This document shows positions 7,781 to 17,155 of a stretch of DNA of 64,000 nt, in pieces. The stretch lies in NCBI GenBank assembly GCA_041687755.1, contig JBDNJM010000154.1, forward strand, positions 77,436-141,435, written 5' to 3'. Position 1 is the first letter of the stretch, and every line of letters begins with the position of its first letter. Both the position numbers and the translations under genes were made by a program. The notes under the pieces were generated by a model. The model was given only the letters and a program-made list of their open reading frames with translations. It was not told the DNA's origin and did not search any database. Origin of the DNA: JBDNJM01 sp041687755. GTDB taxonomy: Bacteria > Planctomycetota > UBA1135 > GCA-002686595.

Positions 7781-9484
7781 GTGCAGGCCTCCGAACCAGA
7801 AGCCCTGCCCGATCCGGCAGGCACGCTGCCGCTCGCGACAGATCTCGTCATCCAGAACGCCGTGACGCTCGTCGTCGGGCTCGTTGTGCTGGGGGTCGCG
7901 TTCCTGCTCATTGGGATGCTCGTGCGGCGGATCTTTCTGACGCTCGAGAAGCTCGAGAGCCTGAAGCCCGGCTGGCCCTTGTTCGCCGCGCTGCGCAAGA
8001 ACATCCGCGCACTGCTCGCGCTACTGTTCCTCGTCTCGGCGCTCGGATTCGCGGGCTACGACGGCTGGCTCTGGTACGAGGGCGAAGACCTCTTGGCCTG
8101 GGGCCGCGCGCGGCTCGAGGAGATGCCCGAGGGCTTCTGGCTGGCGCAGGGGCTCGGCGTGGGCAAGGTCATCGGCCTGGTGATCGCGGCGTTCGTCGTG
8201 CTGCGCCCCGTCGACCGCCTGCTGCTCGCGCTCACGGAGCGGGCCAAGGACTTCGACGGCATCCGAGCGAACGACGAGCGCGTTGAGGCCTCGGCGGCGC
8301 CTTCAAGACCCTAGTCCACCGTGCGGCCTGGCTGGGTGTGCTGGTCCTCGCCACGCTCTGGCTCGGCACGCCCGAGTGGATCCAGGACGGCGCCGGGGTC
8401 CTGCTGCGCGTGTTCGTGATCCTGTCGCTCGGGATGCTCGCGTGGCGCACGGTGACGGTCGTCGTCGACAGCCTCGACGGGCTGAGCCAGAAGCACGCCA
8501 GCCCCGACGACTGGCTGCGCTACTACGACCGGCTGCGGCACCTGGCGCCGCTATTCCGGCGCTACCTCGAGTACGCGATCTTCATTTTCGCGGCCAGCTT
8601 GACGCTGCAGCAGATCGAATCGCTCAGCACCTATTCGAGGGTCGGACACCAGCTGATCCAGGTCATCGGGATTATGTTCCTCGCGCGGGCCGTGGTCGAG
8701 CTGATGCGGCGGCTGACCGAGGAGTTCCTGGTCAAGCGTCCGAAGCTCGAGGCCGAGGAGCTCAACTGGCGCAAGACGCTGGTGCCGCTGATCCAGTCGC
8801 TGCTGACCTACGCGATCGACTTCGGCGCAGGCGTCGCGATCCTGAGCGCCCTCGGGATTCCAGTCGGCCCGATCCTGGCAAGCGCCGGCATGTTGGGCCT
8901 CGCGGGCGGCCTGGCCGCCCAGGACCTGATCAAGGATCATGATCTCGGGGTTCTTCATCCTGTTCGAGGGCTACTTCATCGTCGGCGACTTCATCGGCAT
9001 CGAGGACGTCGAAGGCCCGTGGAGCGCGTCGACCTTCGCACGACGCGCATCCGCGACAACGACGGCCGCCACCACATCATCCGCAACGGCCGCATCGAGA
9101 ACATCGTCAACTGCTCTATGGCCCACACCTTCGCGGCGGTGCACGTCGGCGTGGCGTACGAGTCGGACCTCGATGCTGTCCGCGACGCCATCGAAGATGG
9201 CGGGTCGGCGCCTCGCCGCCGAGGACCAGAACTTCATCGAGCCCACGGTCGTCAAGGGCCTGCAGGACTTCGGCGAGAGCGAGCTGACCTACCGCACGCT
9301 CACCAAGGTCAAGCCCGGCAAGCACCTCCAAACCGGCCGCAACCTGCGTCGGCTTATTAAGGACGCGTTCGACGAGCGTCGGATCGAGATCCCGAACGCC
9401 CGTCGCGTGCTGATCGTCCAGAACGAGAACGGCAAGCCCGTGGCGCCCGAAGATCTGGGCGCGGACAAGCTGATCACCGACTGA
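7781..9484 (+). pseudogene. MscS-family mechanosensitive channel, broken by four frame changes
   Basis: Successive frames join into one small-conductance channel-like protein: N-terminal membrane helices (TLVVGLVVLGVAFLLIGML), a long membrane region, then the pore helix AGMLGLAGGLAAQD, FFILFEGYFIVGDFIGIED, the beta-domain piece ERVDLRTTRIRDNDGR and a cytoplasmic tail ending KLITD. Frame changes fall near 8287 (one base missing in gaggcc), 8937 (one extra), 9017 (one missing in a C run) and 9203 (one extra in ggg). The family's signature residues survive, so damage is recent or technical. GTG at 7781 is the best start. As written, no full channel can be made. It could be a true pseudogene or a local assembly error. 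Confidence 0.82.
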
Positions 9485-9584
9485 TCTCCCCCCGTCGCCT
9501 CCCAGGCCGACCAGAAGCGTCGCGGGGCGTCCCGCGGCCGAAGCCCGGCACGCCGACTTGCAGAGCGAGCCACACCGCCCCACC

Positions 9585-10820
9585 ATGTCCGCTATGCCGA
9601 ATCGCCAGCCCTCCCCCGTGCCTTACGCTGGCGGCCCTTCCGAGGGCGGATCAGGTCCCGGAATCCTGGTCGACCATCAGCTCGAGGCGCTCCTGGGCAC
9701 CGCGATCCGCAGCGCCGAACCGGCCCTGCCCCTGGACCCCCGCCAGCTGCAGCCGGCGAGCATGGATCTGCGCCTCGGCACGCGGCTCGAGAACCTGCGC
9801 GCCGGATTCCTCCCCGAGCGCAGCCAAATCTCCCAGCGCGTCGAGGAGCTCTCGATCAGCTCCGGCTCGCTCGCCGGCGAGGGGCACGTCCTCAAGCCGA
9901 GACAGATCTACCTGATCGAGCTCGCGGAGGAGTTTGACCTGCCCCCCGGCGTCGTCGCGCGCTTTAATCCGCGCAGCTCCAGCGGACGCTGCGATCTCTT
10001 CTGTCGCGTGCTCGTCCCCGGTCACCCGCGCTTCGACGAGACGCCCCCCGGCTACCGCGGACGGGTCTGGCTCGAGGTCGTCCCGCTCTCGTTCCCCGTC
10101 CACCTGAAGCGCGGCGACCGCTTGGTCCAGGTCCGGCTGCAGCGCGGCGAGTGCGCCCTGACCGCCGCCGAGCTGCGCGAGGTCTATGCGCGCACGCCCC
10201 TGTGCTTCGACGGCGAGCGTCCCATTCCGACCGACGAGATTCGCTTCGATGACACCGGCGCGCTCGAGCTGCGCGTCGGCCTCTCCGGCCGCCAGCCCTG
10301 CGGCTGGCGCGCGGCACTGCACACGCCCGCCGTCCAATTCGCCGGGCAGGGCGTGCACTCAGCCTTCGACTTTTGGGAGAGCGTCTACGGACGAGACCAC
10401 GGCGGCACCAACGCGGTCGTGCTCGATCCCGGCCGCTTCTATATTTTCGCCAGCGCCGAGCGCCTGCGCGTTCCGCCCGAGCTCGCGGCGGAGATGCTGC
10501 CCGTGGACGTCGGCGTCGGCGAGCTGCGCAACAATTACGCCGGCTTCTTCGACAACGGCTTCGGCTGGCAAACGGACGCAGACGGTGCTCCGACCGGCAA
10601 CGGAACACCGGCCGTGCTCGAAGTCCGCGCCCACGACGTCCCGTTCCTCGTCGAGGACGGCCAGATCTTCTTCAAGCTGCGTTTCTTCCGGGCGGCCGAT
10701 CGGCCGCGGCACCTGTACGGCGAAGGCCGCAGCGGTCCCAGCTACCAGGGCCAGGACCTGACCCTGGCGCGCCCGTTCGCACCGCCGGCCGACGGCCCGG
10801 GCCAAGACTCCAGACGCTAG
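9585..10820 (+). CDS. dcd: 2'-deoxycytidine 5'-triphosphate deaminase, two-domain form
   Basis: Deaminates dCTP to dUTP, feeding dTMP synthesis. About 411 residues from ATG at 9585, roughly twice the length of the E. coli enzyme, matching the long bi-domain bacterial version. The N-terminal half has QPASMDLRLG, the active-site NPRSSSGRCDLFCRVL and the strand VWLEVVP that carries the catalytic glutamate. The second half repeats the fold (HSAFDFWESVYG, VLEVRAHDVPF..DGQ) with weaker active-site matches, so it is probably structural or regulatory. A TTG at 9558 is an alternative start. Stands alone between an interrupted channel gene and an intergenic region. Confidence 0.85.
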   Translation: MSAMPNRQPSPVPYAGGPSEGGSGPGILVDHQLEALLGTAIRSAEPALPLDPRQLQPASMDLRLGTRLENLRAGFLPERSQISQRVEELSISSGSLAGEGHVLKPRQIYLIELAEEFDLPPGVVARFNPRSSSGRCDLFCRVLVPGHPRFDETPPGYRGRVWLEVVPLSFPVHLKRGDRLVQVRLQRGECALTAAELREVYARTPLCFDGERPIPTDEIRFDDTGALELRVGLSGRQPCGWRAALHTPAVQFAGQGVHSAFDFWESVYGRDHGGTNAVVLDPGRFYIFASAERLRVPPELAAEMLPVDVGVGELRNNYAGFFDNGFGWQTDADGAPTGNGTPAVLEVRAHDVPFLVEDGQIFFKLRFFRAADRPRHLYGEGRSGPSYQGQDLTLARPFAPPADGPGQDSRR

Positions 10821-11474
10821 CAATCTGTCGGACCGGTCGCGACCCGCGCGGCGGCGCTCCCCGAACGCAGGGCGGCGCTGCGCCAACAAGCAAGGCGGTG
10901 CGCGCAAGCTCAGGAAGGCCCGTGCGGACAGGACCGCCAGATCCACCAGGCCGGGCACCGGCGAGGCTCTCCGGCTGAGGCGGCACTGCGGGATCTCCCT
11001 TCCACACAGGAATCGGGCGGGGGCCGAAACCACGAATCAGGCGGGCGGGGTGAACTGGCCCCTAAGGCCCGAGCACGGGCCCGGGACGAGCACCGGCCTG
11101 GCTCCTGGGGGCCCGAAGGCCCGTCCAGGGCCATCCCCCGCGGCTCCAGGAGCCCTGGGAGGCCGGCGGGGCAGGAAATTGTCAATCCGGCCCAATGAAA
11201 TCCCTCACGGCGACGCTGTCCCTGCGTCTTTGGCCTGGAACTTCGTCAACAGGAACTCGACTCCGCCGTCCACTCCCGTAGCACAGCCGTGTCCAATCGG
11301 TAGTGAAGGGAGGGGCGCGTCGACCCACCCGAGCGCACCCCAATCCAGTCCGGCGCACCCGGACTCGAGCAGCTCGCTCAAGACGAAGACCCCCATGCCT
11401 CCGTCGCCCGCGGTCTTCCCCGCGGCTCGGATCCGCCCCCCCTGCCACGCCGCTGTCCCCAACCGGATCTCGCC
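10821..11474. other. Intergenic region before the TPR pair
   Basis: About 650 GC-rich bases. Contains an inverted repeat ggctcctgg / ccaggagcc around 11099-11155 with a long loop, of unknown role. The sequence 11180-11300 is less GC-rich (caatgaaatccctcacgg) and may hold the promoter of the TPR genes, but no clear hexamer pair is visible. No gene or RNA recognised. Confidence 0.4.
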
Positions 11475-13001
11475 ATGTCTGCCTCGAACCTCCGACCGAT
11501 CGTCCTCAGCGCCGCATCGATTGCCTTGGGAGCGGCGCTCGGCTACCTGTTCGCCAGCGCCTCGCCCCAGGCGGTCCAGGCGACCGGCCCCCTACCGGTC
11601 CTCGCCGACGGGACCCCCACAGCGACCGACGGGCGACCTTTCACCGCGGCGCCGGGCCAGGCCGCCACGCCGTCGCTCGCCCCCGCTGGCGGGCCTAGCT
11701 CCCCCACCGCCGCCGACGCAGAAGAGGCGGTCGAGCGCAGCGACGCGGCCGCCGCCGACCTTGAGGCCCTCGACATCGTCGCGGGCAGCGCGCTCGCCGA
11801 ACTGCAGAGCTACCTGCGCACCGGCTCGGTCGAGCGCCGCTTCGCCGAGAGCGAAGACGGCGCCGCCCAGTTCCTGATCGCGCAGTACTTGGCCGACAGC
11901 AATCCCGGAGCCGCCCTCGCGCGGCTGCGTCAAGGACCGTCGCTCAACGCCGAGACCTGGGGGCAGGTGGCCCACGCGCTCAACGGTTCCGGAGACACCG
12001 CCCTCGCGCTCGAGGCCTTCGAAGCGGCCATTCGCCACGACGACTCCGCCGCGGAGTGGAACTGGTCGGTCAACAACTGGCTCGAGCAGATCGGCTCGGA
12101 GGACCCCGGCCTGGCGCTGGGCCTGCTGAACGAACGCACCCAGGGCATGGAAACGGTGCCCCCGAACCTCACGCTGCAGTCCGCGCGGCTACTTGCGAAG
12201 CAGGGGCGCATCGAGGAAGCCCGCTCGGAGTTGATCGGGCTGCTCGAGCGCGAAGAGGAGATCTATTCCACCCTGAGCCAGCTCGCAGAGGTCGATCCCG
12301 AGCTCGCCGAGCAGGAGCTGCGCGCACGACACGACCTCCAAAACGGCACGGACCTCGAGGGTCAGCTGTTCAGCCTGCTCCGCAAGCAGGGACGTGAGGA
12401 CGAGGCCATCGAGCTGCTCGATGCGCGCCTGGCCCTCGGGCACAACAGCGCCGAGATGATCCAGGAGGCGCTGTCCAACATGCCCTCCGAACTGATCGAG
12501 CCGCATCTCGCGGGGTGGCTGGAGAGCGCTGAGAACTCCTCGCAGCTGCAGATCAACGTCGGCTCCCACTACCTGGCCCAGGGCGATACGGGGCGGGCGA
12601 TCGAGCACTTCGGCAGCGGCTGGGAGTCCAGCTTCGAGAACGGGGAGGGCTGGCTGCCCGTTATCCCCCAGGGCATGATGGACGCGGACCCGACCGGCGT
12701 CCTTGGCCTCCTGCGCGACGCGGAGAACCGCGCGGGCACCAACGACGAAGTCTGGGGCGATGTCGCCGACCACTACTGGCGCCTCGGCAACCGCGAGGAA
12801 GCGATCGCGGCCTGGCGCCGTGCCGCCGAGATCGACCCCGACGACAGCGAGTGGTCGCGCAAGGTCAGCAGCTACGAGTCGGGTGCCGATCCGCTGCCGT
12901 CGGGCAACTCCGGGCCAATGATCCAGACCCTCAGCGGGCTCGGCTACTCGTCGTTCGGCAGCATCGGGGTCCAGCACGAGATCATGGAGCTGGGCTATTG
13001 A
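11475..13001 (+). CDS. Membrane-anchored TPR protein, first of a tandem pair
   Basis: 508 residues. The N-terminus (MSASNLRPIVLSAASIALGA) is a signal anchor or uncleaved signal, followed by a Pro/Ala-rich linker (~30-80). The rest is helical TPR-like repeats with clear examples such as ALNGSGDTALALEAFEAAIR and, near the C-terminus, ADHYWRLGNREEAIAAWRRA. Likely extracytoplasmic scaffold for protein contacts; partner unknown. Its stop overlaps the TTG start of the next gene, a paralogue sharing the N-terminal helix, a LxSYLxxGxxxxxF block and the C-terminal TPR. No enzymatic motif seen. Confidence 0.8.
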   Translation: MSASNLRPIVLSAASIALGAALGYLFASASPQAVQATGPLPVLADGTPTATDGRPFTAAPGQAATPSLAPAGGPSSPTAADAEEAVERSDAAAADLEALDIVAGSALAELQSYLRTGSVERRFAESEDGAAQFLIAQYLADSNPGAALARLRQGPSLNAETWGQVAHALNGSGDTALALEAFEAAIRHDDSAAEWNWSVNNWLEQIGSEDPGLALGLLNERTQGMETVPPNLTLQSARLLAKQGRIEEARSELIGLLEREEEIYSTLSQLAEVDPELAEQELRARHDLQNGTDLEGQLFSLLRKQGREDEAIELLDARLALGHNSAEMIQEALSNMPSELIEPHLAGWLESAENSSQLQINVGSHYLAQGDTGRAIEHFGSGWESSFENGEGWLPVIPQGMMDADPTGVLGLLRDAENRAGTNDEVWGDVADHYWRLGNREEAIAAWRRAAEIDPDDSEWSRKVSSYESGADPLPSGNSGPMIQTLSGLGYSSFGSIGVQHEIMELGY

Positions 13002-14434
13002 ACGCGCGCTCCTGGATCGCCGCCGTCGCCTGCGGCGTGGGCTGTGGAGCGCTGGGCTACTGGACCGGCGCGCGCGGGGCTGCGCCCTCCCCCGTCGAAG
13101 CCGCGGACCGTGCGGACGATCAGTCGCCCGCGGCCGCGCCCCCGGCGCCCGCGCTGCTGGCGCGCGGTCCCGAGGCTGCAGCCGAGTCCGATAGGGAGCC
13201 GAGCGCTTCGGCGTTCCAACGCCAAGTCGTGGACGCCCCGGACGCTGCGGCGGTCGAGCCCACCGTCGCCGGCGCCCTGGCCGCCGAGCTCGACGCCTAT
13301 CTCGCCTCCGGCCGACTGCGCGAGGAGCTGCTGCGATCCGAAAGCGCCGTCACCAGCTTCCTGCTCGACCGCTATCGCGCCGAGAGCCGCGACGAGGACA
13401 TTCTCGCCCTGCTCACCACCGCCGGAGATCCCGGCCTGTGGGCCGCCGAAGGACGTCGCTGGCGATCCCTGAAGAACCCAGGTCTCGCGACCCTGGCCCT
13501 GCAGAGCAGTCTCGAACTGCAGATCGCCCAAGGCGGCGACCGGGGGCTGGATCGCGGCCGACAAGCCCTCCAAGAGCTCGCCCGCATCGACCTCCAGCTG
13601 GCCGCCGACCTGGGGCTCCAGCTGCACTCGGCTTCCTCGAACCCGACGGCGGAGGCCGACTTCCAGCTCGGTGCGATCCTGGCCCGCGCGGGTCGCACCG
13701 AGAACGCGATGGAACTCCTCGCGGCCCGCGTCCAGGATCCCTACCAGGGCCTCGCCGCCCTGGAGGAATTGATCGATGTCGCTCCGGAAGCGGCGCTCGA
13801 GGAGATTCGGCGCCGCGCCGCGCTCGGCAATGACGAGGGCGCCGCAGAGATCCTGCTCGCCCGCGCCCTCAGCGCGAGCGGCGACACCACCGCCGCGATC
13901 GAACAGATCGACATGCTGCTGCGCTCCTCGGACGACGTGCTCGGACTCGAGCGCGGTGTCGCCGGCATCATCGAAAACGGAGAGCCTGGGGAGTGGATGG
14001 ATCGCCTGCCCGACTGGGCCGACCGGATCAGCGCCGGGAAAGACTCCTGGGAGCTTTCCGAGGCGCTCTACAACCGTCTGGAGCGTCTCATGGAGGAGGG
14101 CGGGGACGAGAGCGATCCCGAGCAGGCCGAGCGCATGCTCGGACTGCTGTTCGACGAACGCGTGAGCAACATCCTCTCGCTCGACTACCTCCCGGAGATC
14201 CCGCCCTCCCTGCGCGAGAGCCACCGACCCCAGATCCTCAGCACGCTGCGCAGCATGGAGCAGCGCGCCGGCGCCAACGACGAAGCCTGGGGCGACATCG
14301 GCGACCGCTACTGGGAGCTAGGCCAAGTCGAAGACGCCCGCCGCTCCTGGATGCGCGCCCTAGCCATCGACCCGCAAGACGGCGAGTGGTATGGCAACCT
14401 CGAGTCCCTGGAGGCGGGGACGATGGAGCACTGA
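12998..14434 (+). CDS. Membrane-anchored TPR protein, second of a tandem pair
   Basis: 478 residues from a TTG at 12998 that overlaps the preceding stop (TTGA). The start gives MNARSWIAAVACGVGCGALG, a hydrophobic N-terminal segment like the neighbour's, whereas the longer open frame upstream has no such segment. Shared with the first gene: a block LDAYLASGRLREELLRSE about 90 residues in and a C-terminal TPR (GDRYWELGQVEDARRSWMRA). This points to tandem duplication with divergence in the middle. Translation is probably coupled to the first gene. Function unknown; paired scaffold proteins are the simplest reading. Confidence 0.78.
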   Translation: MNARSWIAAVACGVGCGALGYWTGARGAAPSPVEAADRADDQSPAAAPPAPALLARGPEAAAESDREPSASAFQRQVVDAPDAAAVEPTVAGALAAELDAYLASGRLREELLRSESAVTSFLLDRYRAESRDEDILALLTTAGDPGLWAAEGRRWRSLKNPGLATLALQSSLELQIAQGGDRGLDRGRQALQELARIDLQLAADLGLQLHSASSNPTAEADFQLGAILARAGRTENAMELLAARVQDPYQGLAALEELIDVAPEAALEEIRRRAALGNDEGAAEILLARALSASGDTTAAIEQIDMLLRSSDDVLGLERGVAGIIENGEPGEWMDRLPDWADRISAGKDSWELSEALYNRLERLMEEGGDESDPEQAERMLGLLFDERVSNILSLDYLPEIPPSLRESHRPQILSTLRSMEQRAGANDEAWGDIGDRYWELGQVEDARRSWMRALAIDPQDGEWYGNLESLEAGTMEH

Positions 14435-14491
14435 CCGGGGGCTCTGACTCGGCGCGGGGCACGCCAGGCTTGCTGGCGGTTCAAACTGGGA

Positions 14492-14617
14492 TCAGATGGA
14501 CCCGTGGCGCGCCCGCTGGCGCTTGTTGACCTTGCGGCCGCCCTTGGTCTGCTGACGGGTGCGGAAGCCGGTGGTCTTGCGGCGCTTCGTGGCGCTGTTG
14601 CGGAGCTTGATCTTCAT
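14492..14617 (-). CDS. rpmH: 50S ribosomal protein bL34
   Basis: 41 residues, too short for many gene finders. It starts MKIKLRNSATKRRKTTGFRT and ends with a Lys/Arg-rich RHGSI. The KRRKTTGFRTRQQTKGGRKV core matches the bL34 consensus KRxxxHGFRxRMxTxxGRxV. bL34 is a late-assembling component of the large ribosomal subunit. In most bacteria rpmH precedes rnpA near dnaA; here neither is beside it, and the neighbours are TPR and beta-barrel genes on the other strand. I see no RnpA-like frame downstream. Confidence 0.93.
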   Translation of the reverse strand: MKIKLRNSATKRRKTTGFRTRQQTKGGRKVNKRQRARHGSI

Positions 14618-14893
14618 GGCACGGAATCCGTTCGGCAGGCGCCGGAGGGCGCGCTGCGGTGGGCTGCGGAACCCGGCAACCGGGTTCGAGGGCCGCGCAG
14701 GTTACGCCCCCGTTGGCCCAGATCCAAGTCCCAAGGGAGGAACCCTGAAAGCCGGTGTTGCTCAAGACTTGGGGCCGAGATACGGTCCCAACGCCGTCAG
14801 GGAGGCCGCAAGGGCCCCTCCGACGACATCCGATTCAATTGGCCTGGGCTCCGCCCACCGGCCGAGCCACCCCCCAAGCTGGAGACCCCCCCC

Positions 14894-15493
14894 ATGCTCC
14901 CCATTTGCCTCGCGCTTAGCCTCTGGACGCCCGCCGCCGAGCCCATTGCTCCCACCGCCCTGGCCCAGGACGGATTTCTCAACAACCTCACCGGCGATGC
15001 CCCGTGGCACACCCTGCGCTGGCAGTGGTTCCAGGCCGAAGCCAGCCTCGGTGATCCCGATGGCTACATCTTCGACGGGGCGATGCCGCTGAACGAGAAC
15101 CTATACGGCTACGGCAACTGGGGCTTCTTTTCGGAGGACGGCCTCGACTACGACCTCCTAACCTTCGGCGTCGGCTACCACGACAACGTGGCGGCCCTTG
15201 AGGACGTCTTCGAGGAGGCTGAGTGGTTCGCGCGCGGTGGCTTCCAGAACGTTTCGGCCGTCGGCTTCCAGGAGTCCGGTTTTGAGATCGCTGGTGGCTT
15301 GCGCGCCATTCTCGCCGAGCGCATCGAGGCCGAACTGACCGTCGGCTATCGCGAGACCTTCGACGCCGACTTCTTCGGCTCCATCCGCGGCGAGTACGAA
15401 CTCTCACGAAACGTCGCGTTGACTGCACGCTTCGAGGTCGCCGAAGATGAAATCCTCGGCCTAGGCTTCCGGTTCTACCCGACCCAAGGCTAG
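14894..15493 (+). CDS. Probable exported beta-barrel protein of unknown function
   Basis: 199 residues from ATG at 14894. The N-terminus MLPICLALSLWTPAAEPIA followed by PTALAQ is a signal peptide with an ALAQ-like cleavage site. The mature part alternates aromatic and glycine residues (GYGNWGFFSEDGLDYDLLTF, GFEIAGGLRAILAERIEAEL) and ends in strand-like GLGFRFYPTQG, all typical of a small outer-membrane beta-barrel. I do not recognise the family. The longer frame from 14504 has no signal and overlaps rpmH, so it is rejected as the start. Followed by a strong hairpin. Confidence 0.7.
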   Translation: MLPICLALSLWTPAAEPIAPTALAQDGFLNNLTGDAPWHTLRWQWFQAEASLGDPDGYIFDGAMPLNENLYGYGNWGFFSEDGLDYDLLTFGVGYHDNVAALEDVFEEAEWFARGGFQNVSAVGFQESGFEIAGGLRAILAERIEAELTVGYRETFDADFFGSIRGEYELSRNVALTARFEVAEDEILGLGFRFYPTQG

Positions 15494-15530
15494 TTCCTTG
15501 GATCGCAGCCTTCTTCGAAGGCCCCGAACA

Positions 15531-15573
15531 ACACGCGGACCGCAGCGAGCAAAGCTCGCTGCGGTCCGCGTGT
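15531..15573. terminator. Perfect 20-base hairpin between converging genes
   Basis: Two perfectly complementary 20-base arms (15531-15550 and 15554-15573) around an aaa loop. It sits between the beta-barrel gene (+) and fumC (-), which converge, so it can serve as a bidirectional terminator. There is no long T-run. Confidence 0.8.
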
Positions 15574-15610
15574 CGTTCTAGGCCTGGCCCCCCCGCTGTC
15601 CGCGCCCGTC

Positions 15611-17014
15611 TCAGGCTTCGCGCGGCCCGACCATGGCCCGCGGATCGACGGCCGCGTCGAACTCCGCGGCGGTCATCAGGCCCAGCGCCACGACCGCCTC
15701 GCTCAGCGTCGTCCCGTCCGCGTAGGCCTTCTTGGCGACCTTCGCGGCGTTGTCGTATCCAATGTGCCGGTTGAGCGCGGTGACCAGCATCAGCGACTCC
15801 TGCATCAGCTTCGTGACGCGCGGCTCGTCCAGCTCGAGCCCGTCGATGCACTTGGTCCGGAAGGAGTCGAGCGCGTCGCTAAGCAGGCGGATCGAGTGCA
15901 GCACGTTGTGCACGATCAGCGGCTTGTAGACGTTGAGCTCGAAGTTGCCCTGGCTGCCGGCGATCCCGACGGCCGCGTCGTGGCCCATCACGGCGACGCA
16001 CACCATCGACAGCGCCTCGCACTGGGTCGGGTTGGTCTTGCCGGGCATGATCGAGCTGCCCGGCTCGTTCGCGGGCAGCTTGAGCTCGCCGATGCCGCAG
16101 CGCGGGCCGGACCCGAGCCAGCGCACGTCGTTGGCGATCTTCATGGCCGCGCCTGAGAGCTGGCGCAGGCCGCCCGAGAGGCCCACGAGCGCGTCGTGGG
16201 CCGCCAGGGCCGAGAACTTGTTGGGCGCGGTCACGAACGGCAAGCCCGTCAGGTCCGCGAGTTGCTTCGCCGAGAGCTCCGCGTAGCGCGGGTGCGTGTT
16301 CAGTCCGGTGCCCACCGCCGTGCCGCCCAAGGCCAGCTCGTGCACGGGCTCCACCAGGCAACGGATAGAGCGCACGGCGTCCCGCAGCTGCTGCGACCAG
16401 CCGGAAAGCTCCTGGCCCACGGTCAGCGGTGTCGCGTCCTGCAGGTGCGTCCGGCCAATCTTCACCACGTTCTGCCAGGCCTCGGCCTTCTGGTCGATCG
16501 AGTTGGCCAACTCTAGAATCGTGGGCAACAGGCGGTGGTGCACGCGCTCCGCGACGGCGACGTGCATGGCCGTTGGGAACGCGTCGTTCGACGACTGCGA
16601 ACGATTGACGTGGTCGTTCGGATGGATCGGCTGCTTCGAGCCCAGCACCCCGCCCAGCATCTGGATCGCCCGGTTGCTGATCACCTCGTTGGTGTTCATG
16701 TTGGTCTGGGTGCCCGACCCGGTCTGCCACACCACGAGCGGGAAGTCCTCGTCGTGGTCCCCATCGACGACCTCCTGGGCGGCGTTCAGCAGCGCCTGAC
16801 GCTCGGGTCCTTCGAGCGCGTCGAGCTCACCCAACTCGATGTTGGTCTTGGCGGCCGCGAGCTTGACGAGGCCCAGGGCCCGGATCATTTCGCGCGGGAA
16901 GCGCTCGGTTCCGATCACGAAGTTGTGGCGCGAGCGCTCGGTCTGGGCGCCCCAGAGTCGGTCGGAGGCAACCGGAACTTCGCCCAGGGAATCGGTCTCG
17001 ATGCGGGTGTCCAT
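15611..17014 (-). CDS. fumC: Fumarate hydratase, class II
   Basis: Converts fumarate to L-malate in the TCA cycle; iron-independent homotetramer in the cytoplasm. 467 residues, normal. Carries the family signature GSSIMPGKTNPTQCEALSMV at about residues 315-335, plus TGSGTQTNMNTNEV near 97 and the catalytic histidine region GRTHLQDATPLTVGQE near 186. The start MDTRIETDSLGEVPV matches the family's RxExDxxGxxxVP opening. It lies 141 bases downstream of mdh on the same strand, so the two probably form an operon catalysing consecutive steps. Confidence 0.97.
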   Translation of the reverse strand: MDTRIETDSLGEVPVASDRLWGAQTERSRHNFVIGTERFPREMIRALGLVKLAAAKTNIELGELDALEGPERQALLNAAQEVVDGDHDEDFPLVVWQTGSGTQTNMNTNEVISNRAIQMLGGVLGSKQPIHPNDHVNRSQSSNDAFPTAMHVAVAERVHHRLLPTILELANSIDQKAEAWQNVVKIGRTHLQDATPLTVGQELSGWSQQLRDAVRSIRCLVEPVHELALGGTAVGTGLNTHPRYAELSAKQLADLTGLPFVTAPNKFSALAAHDALVGLSGGLRQLSGAAMKIANDVRWLGSGPRCGIGELKLPANEPGSSIMPGKTNPTQCEALSMVCVAVMGHDAAVGIAGSQGNFELNVYKPLIVHNVLHSIRLLSDALDSFRTKCIDGLELDEPRVTKLMQESLMLVTALNRHIGYDNAAKVAKKAYADGTTLSEAVVALGLMTAAEFDAAVDPRAMVGPREA

Positions 17015-17155
17015 GGTCTTGGTCGTCGGGGGGCTCTTGAGTGAGCGCAGGGAGGAGTGGCGGACAGAAACGGGTCAGGACGGTCGATGGCGCGGGCGCC
17101 GGGAGCGCACGCGATGAGAGGGTCTCGGGCGGCTCGGCGCACGCACCGCCGGCGC

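Noticed and set aside
14660..14720. Possible tRNA-like T-arm (ccgggttcgagggcc)
   Set aside because: No acceptor stem, anticodon arm or CCA-compatible 3' end could be placed around it.
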